A DNA stretch of 13,812 nt. Source: WHTB01 sp050699035 (GTDB taxonomy: Bacteria > Actinomycetota > Actinomycetes > Propionibacteriales > Nocardioidaceae). A program made the translations under genes and the position numbers. The stretch's first letter is position 1, and the number at the start of each line of letters is the position of its first letter. The notes beneath the pieces were generated by a model. The model did not search any database, had not been told where the DNA came from, and saw only the letters and a program-made list of their open reading frames with translations. This document shows positions 1-7,996 of the stretch, piece after piece. The stretch lies in assembly GCA_050699035.1 (NCBI GenBank), contig JBOHDE010000096.1:1-13812 (forward strand), given 5' to 3'.

Positions 1-965
1 GGTGTCAGGGTCCAGCGGTCGCGGGTCCGGTCGCGGGCGCGGCCGCGCTTGTTGGTGGCGCGCATCCGGGCGGCGAGCCGGATCGGGTCGGCGCGGTCCC
101 GGCTGGTGGAGCGGGACACCACCAGGCCGTGTCCCTCGAACAGCTCCTCGCGGGCGTTGTCGGCCGTGTGCTGGTCGAGCTCGCGATGCTGCGCGCCGTC
201 GACCTCGTGCACATGGCCCGCCTCCGGGTCGACCAGGTCACCGAACCCGAGCAGCCCGCCGTCCAGGTCGAAGAGCGGAGCATTGACCAGGGGCGGCGGA
301 AGGAACGCGTCGAGCACCCAGACCATCCGGGTCCGTGACTCCTCCGGGCTGGCCGACCGGTCGGTGGCCAGCTCCAGGGCGGTCCGAGCCTGGACGATCC
401 CGCGCACCCTCTTGGTCGCGAGGACGCGCTTGGCCAGGTCCGCCATCGGGATCGTCGGCTCACCGGTCCGCACGCTCGTCACCATGTCGGCGACGACGAC
501 CGCATCGACGAGGGTGCGGGACAGGCACATCTGCTGCCGCGCCGCGAGGTCGAGGACCGCGGTGGCGAGACCGTTGACCGGTTCGATGTCGTGTGGCAAG
601 ACCCGGGTCCGGAACGGGCGTACTCCCTCCCGTTTGCGGAGCTGGTGACCGTCGACCGCCAGCAGGAGCACCGGCAGCGGCCGGGAGAAGCCGATGTTGC
701 CGTCGAGGTAGTGGATGCCCCGGTTGTACGCCGCCGCCCAGCCGCCGAGTGCGCAGCCGTCCGGCAGCAACGCCGCCGCGTCGCTGACCTCGGTAGCCGG
801 GTTCTGGGGATCGGCGCCGGCCCACCGACGTACCCCGTAGAACGGCGACTCCCACAGGGCGCCACGATGCTCGTGCCGGGCGACGCCCAGCGACTCGAGG
901 CCGCGAACGGGGATCGCTCGTCTCACCAGTTCGTCCGGAAGCCCGCCCAAGGTGTGATCGTCCAT
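1..965 (-). CDS. DUF559/Vsr-fold endonuclease-like protein, 3' end cut by the window edge
   Basis: An open frame runs leftward from an ATG at 965-963 off the window start with no stop: 321 codons are visible. In-frame upstream a TAG at 992-990 closes the frame, so this ATG is the first possible start; no strong ribosome binding site precedes it. The C-terminal part resembles the DUF559/very-short-patch-repair endonuclease fold: residues 208-214 (EESRTRM), an Asp in GFGDLVD (D243), and HVHEVDGAQH (residues 251-260, with E254, D256, H260), then a helix rich in R/E and LVVSRST. This fits the D...ExD layout of PD-(D/E)XK enzymes. The N-terminal ~150 residues resemble the actinobacterial proteins often labelled AbiEi-like antitoxin or endonuclease-domain protein. 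The substrate and role are unknown; such genes are usually solitary and often regarded as accessory. It is divergent from the GH3 gene. I am confident it is coding and moderately confident of the family. Confidence 0.75.
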   Translation of the reverse strand, partial: MDDHTLGGLPDELVRRAIPVRGLESLGVARHEHRGALWESPFYGVRRWAGADPQNPATEVSDAAALLPDGCALGGWAAAYNRGIHYLDGNIGFSRPLPVLLLAVDGHQLRKREGVRPFRTRVLPHDIEPVNGLATAVLDLAARQQMCLSRTLVDAVVVADMVTSVRTGEPTIPMADLAKRVLATKRVRGIVQARTALELATDRSASPEESRTRMVWVLDAFLPPPLVNAPLFDLDGGLLGFGDLVDPEAGHVHEVDGAQHRELDQHTADNAREELFEGHGLVVSRSTSRDRADPIRLAARMRATNKRGRARDRTRDRWTLT

Positions 966-1184
966 CGGTTGACGGTGCCCGATCGGCCCCTATCCGCGCT
1001 CGCGTTGTCCACAGCCCCTGGTGAGTGTGACGAGTTGGCGCGACCCGCCGGCGTGTCTCAACCAACTTGTCCCACTCAACGGGAGGGGGGTGACCTCTTG
1101 CCAGCGGAGCGTGACGGTAGGTAAGTTTCCGGAAAGCAGATCGAGTTGTTACTAAGTTTCGGGGCCGGACAACGGAGGCGCACC
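966..1184. promoter_or_regulatory. Divergent intergenic region with candidate GH3 promoter and repeated operator-like motif
   Basis: This is the spacer between the leftward endonuclease-like gene and the rightward GH3 gene. On the plus strand I see TTGCCA at 1098-1103, an 18-base spacer and TAAGTT at 1122-1127, a plausible -35/-10 pair giving a leader of about 50 bases. The motif TAAGTTTC occurs twice, at 1122-1129 and 1153-1160, 31 bp apart (about three helical turns). The first copy runs into the palindrome TTTCCGGAAA (1126-1135). Overlap of the motif with the putative -10 and early leader would suit a repressor. An alternative promoter, TTGACG-N16-TATCCG at 969-996, is farther away. The ribosome binding site GGAGG lies at 1174-1178. 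Promoter and operator are inference. Confidence 0.4.
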
Positions 1185-2981
1185 GTGTTCACCTTGACCA
1201 TCCGCAGAGCGGCCGTCGCGGTGGCCGCCAGCACCGTGACCGCCAGCACCCTGGCCGCCGGCACCCTGGTCCCGGCATCCGCCGACCCACCGCTGGACGT
1301 GGAGCAGAGCAAGCACGGCTGGATCACCCGGACCATCCAGACGATGACCGACGAGGAGAAGGTCGGCCAGCTGTTCTCCTCCCGGGTCTACGGCTCGACC
1401 GTCGACTCCTTCGACCAGAACAACGTCAACCAGTTCGGGCTCGGCACGCCCCGGGAGATCATCGAGCGGTATCACCTCGGCGGCATCCTGTACTTCGCCT
1501 GGACCCACAGCGTCGAGAGCCCGGAGCAGACCGCCAGGCTGTCCAACGGCATCCAGGACGTCGCCACCACGACCGGTGCCGAGATCCCGATGATGATCTC
1601 CATCGACCAGGAGGGCGGTCTGGTGGCGCGGGTGCTCGAGCCGGCGACCCAGACCCCCGGCGCGATGGCACTCGGGGCCACCCGCGACACCGAGGGAGCG
1701 CGCGACCTGGCCGCGATCCAGGGCGTCGAGCTTGCGGCGCAGGGCGTCACCCAGAACTTCGCCCCGGTGGCCGACGTCAACGTCAACCCGGCCAACCCCG
1801 TCATCGGCGTCCGGTCCTTCGGCTCCGACCCCGGCCTGGCCGCCGACCTGACGGCCGCCCAGGTGAGGGGGTACGAGGAGGACGCCGGCATCTCCGCCGC
1901 GGCCAAGCACTTCCCCGGACACGGCGACACCGACGTCGACAGCCACTTCGGTTTCCCGGTCATCAACCACACCCGCGAGGAGTGGGAGCAGCTCGACGCG
2001 CCGCCCTTCCAGGCCGCGATCGACGAGGGCATCGACGTGATCATGACCGCGCACATCCAGGTGCCGGCACTGGACGACTCGGGTGACCCGGCGACGCTGT
2101 CGAAACCGATCCTGACCGACGTCCTGCGCGGAGAGATGGGCTACGACGGAGTCATCGTGACCGACTCGCTCGGCATGGCCGGGGTCCGCGAGAAGTACGG
2201 CGACGACCGGGTGCCCGTGCTGGCGCTGAAGGCCGGCGTCGACATCTTGCTGAATGCGCCCGACCTCGAGGTGGCGTACAACGGCGTGCTCGACGCGCTG
2301 GAGTCCGGCGAGCTCAGCGAGCAGCGGATCGACGAGTCGCTCTACCGCATCCTCGACCTGAAGTGGGACAACGGCGTGCTCCACGACCCGACGGTGGACC
2401 CGGACTCGGTGATGGACGTCGTCGGCATCGACGAGCACCTCGACCGTGCCCAGGAGGTGACCGACGAGTCGCCCACCGTGGTGAAGAACGACGCCGGCGT
2501 ACTCCCGCTGGCTGCCGACGGCACTGACCTGCTGGTGACCGGGTACGGCGTGCAGACCAAGGAGACCCTCGCCGCCAAGCTCCGCGAACGCGGCGCGCCC
2601 GCAGCCGTCGCGGCCACCTCGACGAACCCGACCCAGGCCCAGATCGACGCCGCCGTCGCTGCCGTCCAGGACAAGGACGCGGCCGTTGTCCTGACCATGA
2701 ACGCGGCCAGCTCGTCCGGCCAGGCCGGTCTGGTGGAAGCGTTGCGCGCCACCGGTAAGCCGGTCGTCGTGGCGGCCGTGCGCAACCCGTACGACATCGC
2801 GGAGTTCGCGGCCGCGGAGACGTTCGTGGCGACGTACTCCTACAAGACCGTGGCGCTGGAGTCGCTGGCCCGGGTCCTCTTCGGCGAGGTGTCGCCGAGC
2901 GGCACGCTGCCGGTCGACATCCCGACGAAGGACGACCCCGACACGGTCCTCTTCCCGTACGGCACCGGTCTCACCTGGTAA
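1185..2981 (+). CDS. Secreted family 3 glycoside hydrolase, beta-N-acetylglucosaminidase (NagZ type)
   Basis: The product has 598 residues. I chose the GTG at 1185 because GGAGG (1174-1178) lies 6 bases upstream and because it puts a clean signal peptide at the N-terminus: two arginines (R7, R8), an Ala/Thr/Val-rich hydrophobic core, and a likely cleavage after PASA (residue 33). The GH3 barrel follows. The NagZ signature KHFPGHGDTDVDSH spans residues 241-254; D252 and H254 match the Asp-His catalytic dyad of Bacillus NagZ, and D327 in VTDSLGM is the expected nucleophile. Roughly residues 400-598 form the second alpha/beta domain also seen in Bacillus NagZ, ending in LFPYGTGLTW. It should remove terminal GlcNAc from peptidoglycan fragments outside the membrane, in cell-wall turnover. 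Other exo-acting GH3 specificities are possible but the Asp-His dyad argues for hexosaminidase. A 48-base gap separates it from the next gene. Confidence 0.92.
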   Translation: MFTLTIRRAAVAVAASTVTASTLAAGTLVPASADPPLDVEQSKHGWITRTIQTMTDEEKVGQLFSSRVYGSTVDSFDQNNVNQFGLGTPREIIERYHLGGILYFAWTHSVESPEQTARLSNGIQDVATTTGAEIPMMISIDQEGGLVARVLEPATQTPGAMALGATRDTEGARDLAAIQGVELAAQGVTQNFAPVADVNVNPANPVIGVRSFGSDPGLAADLTAAQVRGYEEDAGISAAAKHFPGHGDTDVDSHFGFPVINHTREEWEQLDAPPFQAAIDEGIDVIMTAHIQVPALDDSGDPATLSKPILTDVLRGEMGYDGVIVTDSLGMAGVREKYGDDRVPVLALKAGVDILLNAPDLEVAYNGVLDALESGELSEQRIDESLYRILDLKWDNGVLHDPTVDPDSVMDVVGIDEHLDRAQEVTDESPTVVKNDAGVLPLAADGTDLLVTGYGVQTKETLAAKLRERGAPAAVAATSTNPTQAQIDAAVAAVQDKDAAVVLTMNAASSSGQAGLVEALRATGKPVVVAAVRNPYDIAEFAAAETFVATYSYKTVALESLARVLFGEVSPSGTLPVDIPTKDDPDTVLFPYGTGLTW

Positions 2982-3015
2982 CGCCGGGCCTGCTGGGAAG
3001 GCGGTCCCTGCGCGA

Positions 3016-3021
3016 TAGGGT
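3016..3021 (+). promoter_or_regulatory. TAGGGT -10-like box, 8 bases before the ATG at 3030
   Basis: TAGGGT matches the actinobacterial TAnnnT -10 consensus and ends 8 bases before the start codon, so transcription would begin at or next to the ATG, giving a leaderless mRNA for the alaS operon. No convincing -35 is seen. The same bases contain AGGG, which could instead act as a weak, distant ribosome binding site. The identical spacing recurs before 8841 and 12441. Confidence 0.5.
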
Positions 3022-3029
3022 CGGACGCC

Positions 3030-3464
3030 ATGAGTCCCCTGGTGATCGTGCTGGCGCTCGCGTGCGTGCTGCTCGCGGTCCTGGCGGCTGGGCTGGTGAC
3101 TGTGCTGGCGGTGGGCGTCCGCCGGATGGGCCGCGAGTCGCGGGCCCGCCAGGACGACCTGGCGGCGCTGCGTGCCGAGGTGGCCGAGCTGGCCGCCCGG
3201 CAGCACGAGCGCGAGCCCGCGCAGCCGGCCGCGGCCGAGTACGTCATCGCGTTCGACGAGCAGCCCGTACCCACCCAGCCCTCCACCCAGCGGGTGGTTT
3301 CGGCCACGCTGGGTGAGCCGCTGATCAAGGTGGCCGCCCTCGGGCATGGCGTACGCCGGGCGCTCCGCGAGGAGCGGCGGGCCCATCTGGCCTACCAGGT
3401 ACGCCGGGAGTACCGTCGCCGCCGCAGGGCCAGCCGGGTCGCGCAAAGGAGAAGGGGACGATGA
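3030..3464 (+). CDS. Small single-pass membrane protein with coiled coil, DUF948-like C-terminal segment
   Basis: The product has 144 residues. Residues 3-29 form one hydrophobic membrane segment (LVIVLALACVLLAVLAAG...), followed by an Arg-rich and then Glu/Ala/Leu-rich stretch (about 31-64) that looks like a short coiled coil. A low-complexity Pro/Gln linker follows, then SATLGEPLIKVAALGHGVRRAL, which resembles the C-terminal end of the DUF948 proteins encoded upstream of alaS in Streptomyces. The tail (about 120-144) is strongly basic. Compared with DUF948 proteins the central domain appears shorter and replaced by the coiled coil, so the family link rests mainly on that C-terminal segment and the location. 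The function is unknown. Its TGA overlaps the next start (ATGA), so the two are translationally coupled. Probable topology is N-terminal anchor with a basic cytoplasmic tail. Confidence 0.8.
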   Translation: MSPLVIVLALACVLLAVLAAGLVTVLAVGVRRMGRESRARQDDLAALRAEVAELAARQHEREPAQPAAAEYVIAFDEQPVPTQPSTQRVVSATLGEPLIKVAALGHGVRRALREERRAHLAYQVRREYRRRRRASRVAQRRRGR

Positions 3465-3724
3465 GCAGGATGTTCTGGTTCGCCGTCGGCGCCGGCAGCG
3501 GCGTCTACGCGGTGGTCAAGACTCGGCGGGCCGCGGAGCGGTTCACGCCCTCGGGTGTCGCGGACCAGCTCGGCGCTCTCGGCCATGGCGCCCGGCTGTT
3601 CGCCGACGAGGTGCGCACGGGCATGGGCGAGCACGAATCCCAATTGCGTACCCGGCTCGGCCTCCCGCACGCTGAGTCGACAAGACCAGAGATATCCCCG
3701 GTCCCAGAAAGAGGCAGCAGCTGA
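3461..3724 (+). CDS. DUF6167-like small protein encoded just upstream of alaS
   Basis: The product has 87 residues. Its start overlaps the preceding stop (ATGA at 3461-3464), with AAAGGAG at 3445-3451 as ribosome binding site. The N-terminus (MSRMFWFAVGAGSGVYAVVKTRRAAERFTP) has a short hydrophobic Gly/Ala stretch followed by a basic segment, then an amphipathic helix containing FADEVRTGMGEHESQLRTRLGL. This matches the pattern I know for DUF6167 proteins, which lie between a DUF948 gene and alaS in Streptomyces. The function is unknown; the hydrophobic stretch is short, suggesting membrane association rather than a certain transmembrane helix. Its TGA overlaps the alaS ATG by one base (TGATG). 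Conservation of the trio across actinomycetes suggests a real functional or regulatory link, but nothing in the sequence says what it is. Confidence 0.8.
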   Translation: MSRMFWFAVGAGSGVYAVVKTRRAAERFTPSGVADQLGALGHGARLFADEVRTGMGEHESQLRTRLGLPHAESTRPEISPVPERGSS

Positions 3725-6402
3725 TGGACACCGCCGAGATCCGCCGTCGGTTCCTCGCGCACTTCGAGCGCGCGGGTCACACCGTCGTGCCATCGGCACC
3801 GTTGCTCTTCGACGACCCCAACCTGCTGTTCGTCGCCGCCGGCATGGTCCCGTTCAAGCCGTACTTCATCGGCCAGGAGACCCCGCCGTTCAAGCGCGCG
3901 GCGAGTGTGCAGAAGTGCGTGCGCACCCTCGACATCGAGGAGGTCGGCAAGACCACGCGGCACGGCACGTTCTTCCAGATGAACGGCAACTTCTCGTTCG
4001 GCGACTACTTCAAGGAAGGCGCCATCGAGCTCGCCTGGGACCTGATCACCAAGTCCCAGGCCGACGGCGGGTTCGGCATCGACGGCGGCAAGGTCTGGGC
4101 CACCGTGTACCACGACGACGACGAGTCGTTCCAGCTGTGGCGCAAGGTCGCCGGACTGCCCGAAGCGCGGATCCAGCGGCGTGGCACCGCGGACAACTAC
4201 TGGCACATGGGGGTGCCGGGTCCGGGTGGACCGTGCAGCGAGATCTACGTCGACCGCGGGCCGGAGCACGGACCGGACGGTGGGCCGATCGTCGACGAGG
4301 ACCGGTTCCTCGAGATCTGGAACCTCGTCTTCATGCAGGAGGAGCTCAGCGCCGTCCGTAGCAAGGTGGACTTCGACGTCTCGGGCCCGCTGCCGGCTAA
4401 GAACATCGACACCGGCATGGGGCTCGAGCGGGTCGCGTATCTCCTGCAGAGTAAGGAAAATCTCTACGAGATCGACGAGGTCTACCCGGTCGTCGAGACG
4501 GCCGAGCTGCTGTCCGGGCGGCGCTACGGGGCCGACCCTGTCGACGACGTGCGCTTCCGCGTCGTCGCCGACCACGTGCGCAGCGCCCTGATGCTGATCG
4601 GCGACGGCGTCACGCCGGGCAACGAGGGGCGCGGGTACGTGCTGCGCCGACTGATCCGCCGGGCCGTCCGTGACATGCGGCTGCTCGGCGTCGACGCCCC
4701 GTCGCTGCCCGACCTGCTGCCGGTCAGCCGCGACAAGATGAAGGCGTCCTACCCCGAGATCGAGCAGCAGTGGGCCCGGATCAGCGAGATCGCGTACGCC
4801 GAGGAGGAGGCCTTCCGGCACACGCTCAAGACCGGCACGCAGATCTTCGACGGCGCCGCCGCCGAGACCAAGAGCGTGGGGCGCCAGCAGCTGTCCGGCG
4901 CCAGCGCGTTCCAGCTGCACGACACGTTCGGCTTCCCGATCGACCTGACCCTGGAGATGGCGTCGGAGCAGGGCCTGACGGTCGACGAGGGTGAGTTCCG
5001 CCGGCTGATGACCGAGCAGCGGGAGCGGGCCAAGGCGGACGCCAAGGCGAAGAAGGGCCAGCACGCCGACGCGGGCGCCTACCGCGAGGTGGCCGACCTG
5101 CTCGGCTCGCCGGTCGTCTTCACCGGGTACGACGAGGTGGTCAGCGAGGGTGTCGTCCGCGGCATCGTCACGGGCGGCGGCACGACCGCGTCGGCCGCCG
5201 AGGGTGACACGGTCGAGCTGGTCCTCGACCGCACCCCGTTCTACGCCGAGGGCGGCGGGCAGCTCGCCGACCAAGGGGTGATCGAGCTCGCCGGTGGTGC
5301 CCGGATCGAGGTGCTCGACGTGCAGTCGCCGATCACCGGCCTGACCGTGCACCGGGCGCGCGTCCTGACCGGCGAGGTGACGCTTGGCGACAGCGTGCAG
5401 TCACTGGTCGACATCGACCGTCGCCGGTCCATCAGCCGGTCGCACACCGCCACCCACATGGTGCACAAGGCGTTCCGCGAGGCGCTCGGCGAGACGGCGA
5501 CGCAGGCCGGCTCCGAGAACTCCCCGGGCCGGTTCCGGTTCGACTTCTCCGCCAGCGCCGCCGTCCCCGAGTCGGTGCTCGCCGACGTCGAGGCCAAGGT
5601 CAACGACCTCGTGCTGGCCGACCTCGGGGTACGGGCCGAGATGATGACCCAGGACGAGGCGCGCCGGGCCGGGGCGATGGCGCTGTTCGGCGAGAAGTAC
5701 GGCGACGAGGTGCGGGTCATCTCGGTCGGCGACTGGGCCCGCGAGCTGTGCGGCGGCACGCACACCGAGCGGTCGGGTCAGCTGGCCGTGGTGAAGCTGC
5801 TCGGCGAGTCGTCCATCGGCTCGGGCGTGCGCCGGGTCGAGGCCCTGGTCGGCGCCGATGCGTACCGCTTCCTGGCCCGCGAACACGTCCTGGTCAAGCA
5901 GCTGTCCGACGTGCTGAAGGTGCGCCCCGAGGAGCTGCCCGAGCGAGTGCACGACCTGGTCGACCGGCTGCGCGGTGCCGAGAAGGACATCGAGCGGATA
6001 CGGATGCAGCAGGTGCTGTCGGCCGGAGCGGACTTGGCCGCGAAGGCGACCGACGTCTACGGCGTGTCGTTCGTCGGCTACCTGGCCGACGGTGCCGGTG
6101 GCGGTGACGTTCGCAAGCTGGCCCTCGACGTCCGCGGCCGAATGCCACAGGGAGCCCCGGCCGTGGTCGCCATCGTCGGCACCGGCGGCGGCAAGCCGGC
6201 CCTGGTCGTCGCCCTGAACGAGCCCGCACGGGAGTGGGGCCTGTCGGCCGGCGACCTGATCAAGACGCCGTCAGGCCTGCTCGGCGGCAGCGGTGGGGGC
6301 AAGGACGACATCGCCCAGGGCGGCGGGACCGACGTCTCCAAGGTCGACGAGGCACTGACCGCGATCGAGCACGCGATCGGTGAGCGGGTCACGGCCCCCT
6401 GA
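3724..6402 (+). CDS. alaS: Alanyl-tRNA synthetase
   Basis: The product has 892 residues, normal full length, and charges tRNA-Ala in the cytoplasm. The start ATG overlaps the upstream TGA; GAGG at 3711-3714 lies 9 bases before it. The class II catalytic domain shows RRRFLAHFERAGHTVVPSAP (from about residue 5), RHGTFFQMNGNFSFGDYFK, and GVPGPGGPCSEIY. NIDTGMGLERVAYLL marks the end of the aminoacylation core. The editing domain has the zinc ligands H574 and H578 (HTATH) and C676 and H680 (CGGTH), which clear mischarged Ser/Gly-tRNA. The C-terminal DHHA1/C-Ala domain ends with the Gly-rich GGSGGGKDDIAQGGG, also typical. All key residues are present and no frameshift is seen. It is the main gene of the cluster beginning at 3030; ruvX follows after 11 bases. 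Confidence 0.98.
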   Translation: MDTAEIRRRFLAHFERAGHTVVPSAPLLFDDPNLLFVAAGMVPFKPYFIGQETPPFKRAASVQKCVRTLDIEEVGKTTRHGTFFQMNGNFSFGDYFKEGAIELAWDLITKSQADGGFGIDGGKVWATVYHDDDESFQLWRKVAGLPEARIQRRGTADNYWHMGVPGPGGPCSEIYVDRGPEHGPDGGPIVDEDRFLEIWNLVFMQEELSAVRSKVDFDVSGPLPAKNIDTGMGLERVAYLLQSKENLYEIDEVYPVVETAELLSGRRYGADPVDDVRFRVVADHVRSALMLIGDGVTPGNEGRGYVLRRLIRRAVRDMRLLGVDAPSLPDLLPVSRDKMKASYPEIEQQWARISEIAYAEEEAFRHTLKTGTQIFDGAAAETKSVGRQQLSGASAFQLHDTFGFPIDLTLEMASEQGLTVDEGEFRRLMTEQRERAKADAKAKKGQHADAGAYREVADLLGSPVVFTGYDEVVSEGVVRGIVTGGGTTASAAEGDTVELVLDRTPFYAEGGGQLADQGVIELAGGARIEVLDVQSPITGLTVHRARVLTGEVTLGDSVQSLVDIDRRRSISRSHTATHMVHKAFREALGETATQAGSENSPGRFRFDFSASAAVPESVLADVEAKVNDLVLADLGVRAEMMTQDEARRAGAMALFGEKYGDEVRVISVGDWARELCGGTHTERSGQLAVVKLLGESSIGSGVRRVEALVGADAYRFLAREHVLVKQLSDVLKVRPEELPERVHDLVDRLRGAEKDIERIRMQQVLSAGADLAAKATDVYGVSFVGYLADGAGGGDVRKLALDVRGRMPQGAPAVVAIVGTGGGKPALVVALNEPAREWGLSAGDLIKTPSGLLGGSGGGKDDIAQGGGTDVSKVDEALTAIEHAIGERVTAP

Positions 6403-6413
6403 GCGAGCGACTC

Positions 6414-6875
6414 ATGCGCACCGGAGTACGCCTTGCGGTCGATCTTGGCGACGTCCGCATCGGCGTCGCGACCAGCGACCCGTCGGGCCTGTTGGCCACG
6501 CCGGTGGAGACCGTACGCCGTGGCCCGGGCGACCTGGCCCGGCTCACCGCACTGGCCCAGGACCACGCGGCGATCGAGATCGTGGTTGGATTACCGCGGT
6601 CGCTGTCGGGGCTGGAGGGCCCGGCCGCGGTCAAGGTCCGTACCGTCGCCGTTGAGCTCGCCCGGCTGGTCGCCCCGTGCCCGGTGCGGCTCGTCGACGA
6701 GCGGATGACCACCGTGACGGCCGAACGGGTGTTGCGGGACCGGGGGAAGAAGGGCGCGAAGCGCCGGGCCGTGGTCGACCAGGCCGCGGCGGTCGTGATC
6801 CTTCAGCACGCACTGGACAGCGAGCGGGCCACCGGGTCCGCCCCCGGAGAGATCGTCGAGCTGAGCACCCCATGA
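6414..6875 (+). CDS. ruvX: RuvX/YqgF family putative Holliday junction resolvase
   Basis: The product has 153 residues, typical for the family. It has an RNase H-like fold: AVDLGDVRIGVA with D10 as first acidic residue, VVGLPRSLSG around residues 60-69, VDERMTT with D95 and E96, and a final Asp at 122 in VVDQAAAVVIL. The family has been linked to resolving Holliday junctions and, in E. coli, to 16S rRNA 5' end maturation; which applies here cannot be told. The ATG at 6414 lies 11 bases after the alaS stop with only a weak ribosome binding site (GAGCGAGCG), so translation probably depends on coupling to alaS. Its TGA overlaps the mltG ATG (ATGA at 6872-6875). The alaS-ruvX-mltG order is conserved in actinomycetes. 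Confidence 0.93.
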   Translation: MRTGVRLAVDLGDVRIGVATSDPSGLLATPVETVRRGPGDLARLTALAQDHAAIEIVVGLPRSLSGLEGPAAVKVRTVAVELARLVAPCPVRLVDERMTTVTAERVLRDRGKKGAKRRAVVDQAAAVVILQHALDSERATGSAPGEIVELSTP

Positions 6876-7996
6876 GCGATCCGATCATCCCGATCCGCGG
6901 CCGGCGGTCCCACCGCCGCAGGCGCCGCTCGAGCGGACGGGTGGGCGGATGTCTGGCCGTCGTCGTGGCGCTGGCCATCTTGGCCGGGGCGGGAGCGTTC
7001 GCGTACGTCAAGGGCCGCGACTTTCTCGAGGACACGTTCGCGCCGGCCGCGGACTACGACGGCCCGGGGTCGGGCCAGGTCCTGGTCGAGGTGAAGAAGG
7101 GCGACACCACCTCGGCCATCGGCGCCACGCTGAAGCGGCAGGGAGTCGTGGCCAGCGTGGAGGCGTTCACCGACGAAGCGAGCACCGAGACGAAGGCCAA
7201 CCTGATCCAGGCCGGCTTCTACGAGCTGGCGGCGAAGATGAGTGCGCGGGACGCGCTGGACCGGCTGATCGACCCGAAGAACGTCGTCCAGAACGTCGTC
7301 ACGGTCCCGGAGGGCTACACCGTCAAGGAGACGCTGGCGCGGATCGCCGAGCAGACCGAGATCCCGCTCGCCGAGCTCGAGGCGGCGGCCGGCAAACCGG
7401 CGGCGCTCGGGCTGCCCGAGTACGCCGGCGGCAAGCTGGAGGGCCTGCTGTTCCCGGCGACGTACCCCCTGCCGCCGAACGCCACTGCGGCCGGCACGCT
7501 GAAGCTGATGGTCAGCCGGTTCAAGCAGGCCGCCGAGAAGGTCAAGCTGGCGCAAGGCGCCGAGGCGCTCGGGATGACGCCGTTGGAGGCGCTGACCGTG
7601 GCCAGCATCGTCGAGGCAGAGGCGCGCAATGTCGACGACTTCCCGAAGGTGTCCCGGGTGATCCACAACCGGCTCGACATCGAGATGCGGCTGCAGATGG
7701 ACTCTACGGTGCACTTCGCCGTCGGCAAGACGGGCAAGGTGACGACGACCGAGCAGGACCGCGCCAGCAAGTCGCCGTACAACACCTACCGGGTGACCGG
7801 CCTCCCGCCCGGCCCGATCGACTCGCCGGGGGAGAGCGCGATGGATGCGGCTATCCAGCCGGCGGAGGGCGACTGGCTCTACTTCGTGACGGTCGACCTG
7901 GAGACCGGCGAGACCAAGTACGCCAGCTCCGACACCGAGCACGCCAAGAACGTCGCGGAGTACCAGACGTACTGCCGAAGCAGTGACGCCTGCTGA
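6872..7996 (+). CDS. mltG: Endolytic murein transglycosylase MltG
   Basis: The product has 374 residues. It cleaves nascent glycan strands at the outer membrane face and so sets where peptidoglycan polymerisation stops. I start it at the ATG overlapping the ruvX stop, since this gives a short, very basic cytoplasmic N-terminus (RRSHRRRRRSS), then one membrane segment at about residues 24-46. A LysM-like region follows (about 70-105, VEVKKGDTTSAIGATLKRQG). The YceG/MltG catalytic domain carries ASIVEAEA with E248 as the expected catalytic glutamate, followed by VSRVIHNRL, MDSTVHFAVG, SPYNTYRVTGLPPGPI and the C-terminal YFVTVDLETGETKYA. Every conserved block is present. Its TGA overlaps the aroE ATG (TGATG). 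Together with the upstream GH3 enzyme it adds a cell-wall element to this region. Confidence 0.95.
   Translation: MSDPIIPIRGRRSHRRRRRSSGRVGGCLAVVVALAILAGAGAFAYVKGRDFLEDTFAPAADYDGPGSGQVLVEVKKGDTTSAIGATLKRQGVVASVEAFTDEASTETKANLIQAGFYELAAKMSARDALDRLIDPKNVVQNVVTVPEGYTVKETLARIAEQTEIPLAELEAAAGKPAALGLPEYAGGKLEGLLFPATYPLPPNATAAGTLKLMVSRFKQAAEKVKLAQGAEALGMTPLEALTVASIVEAEARNVDDFPKVSRVIHNRLDIEMRLQMDSTVHFAVGKTGKVTTTEQDRASKSPYNTYRVTGLPPGPIDSPGESAMDAAIQPAEGDWLYFVTVDLETGETKYASSDTEHAKNVAEYQTYCRSSDAC

Noticed and set aside
1146..1184. TTG at 1146 as an earlier start for the GH3 gene
   Set aside because: It would place 13 extra residues before the signal peptide and has no ribosome binding site, while GTG at 1185 has GGAGG 6 bases upstream.
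1152..3446. A 764-codon open frame on the minus strand opposite the GH3 gene
   Set aside because: It lies antisense to a gene with intact catalytic motifs; its Arg/His/Val/Gly-rich product has no recognisable domain and is typical of codon-bias shadows in GC-rich DNA.
6677..6871. Upstream in-frame extension of mltG into ruvX
   Set aside because: The added residues are a frame shadow of ruvX; the ATG overlapping the ruvX stop gives the normal basic N-terminus and membrane anchor.
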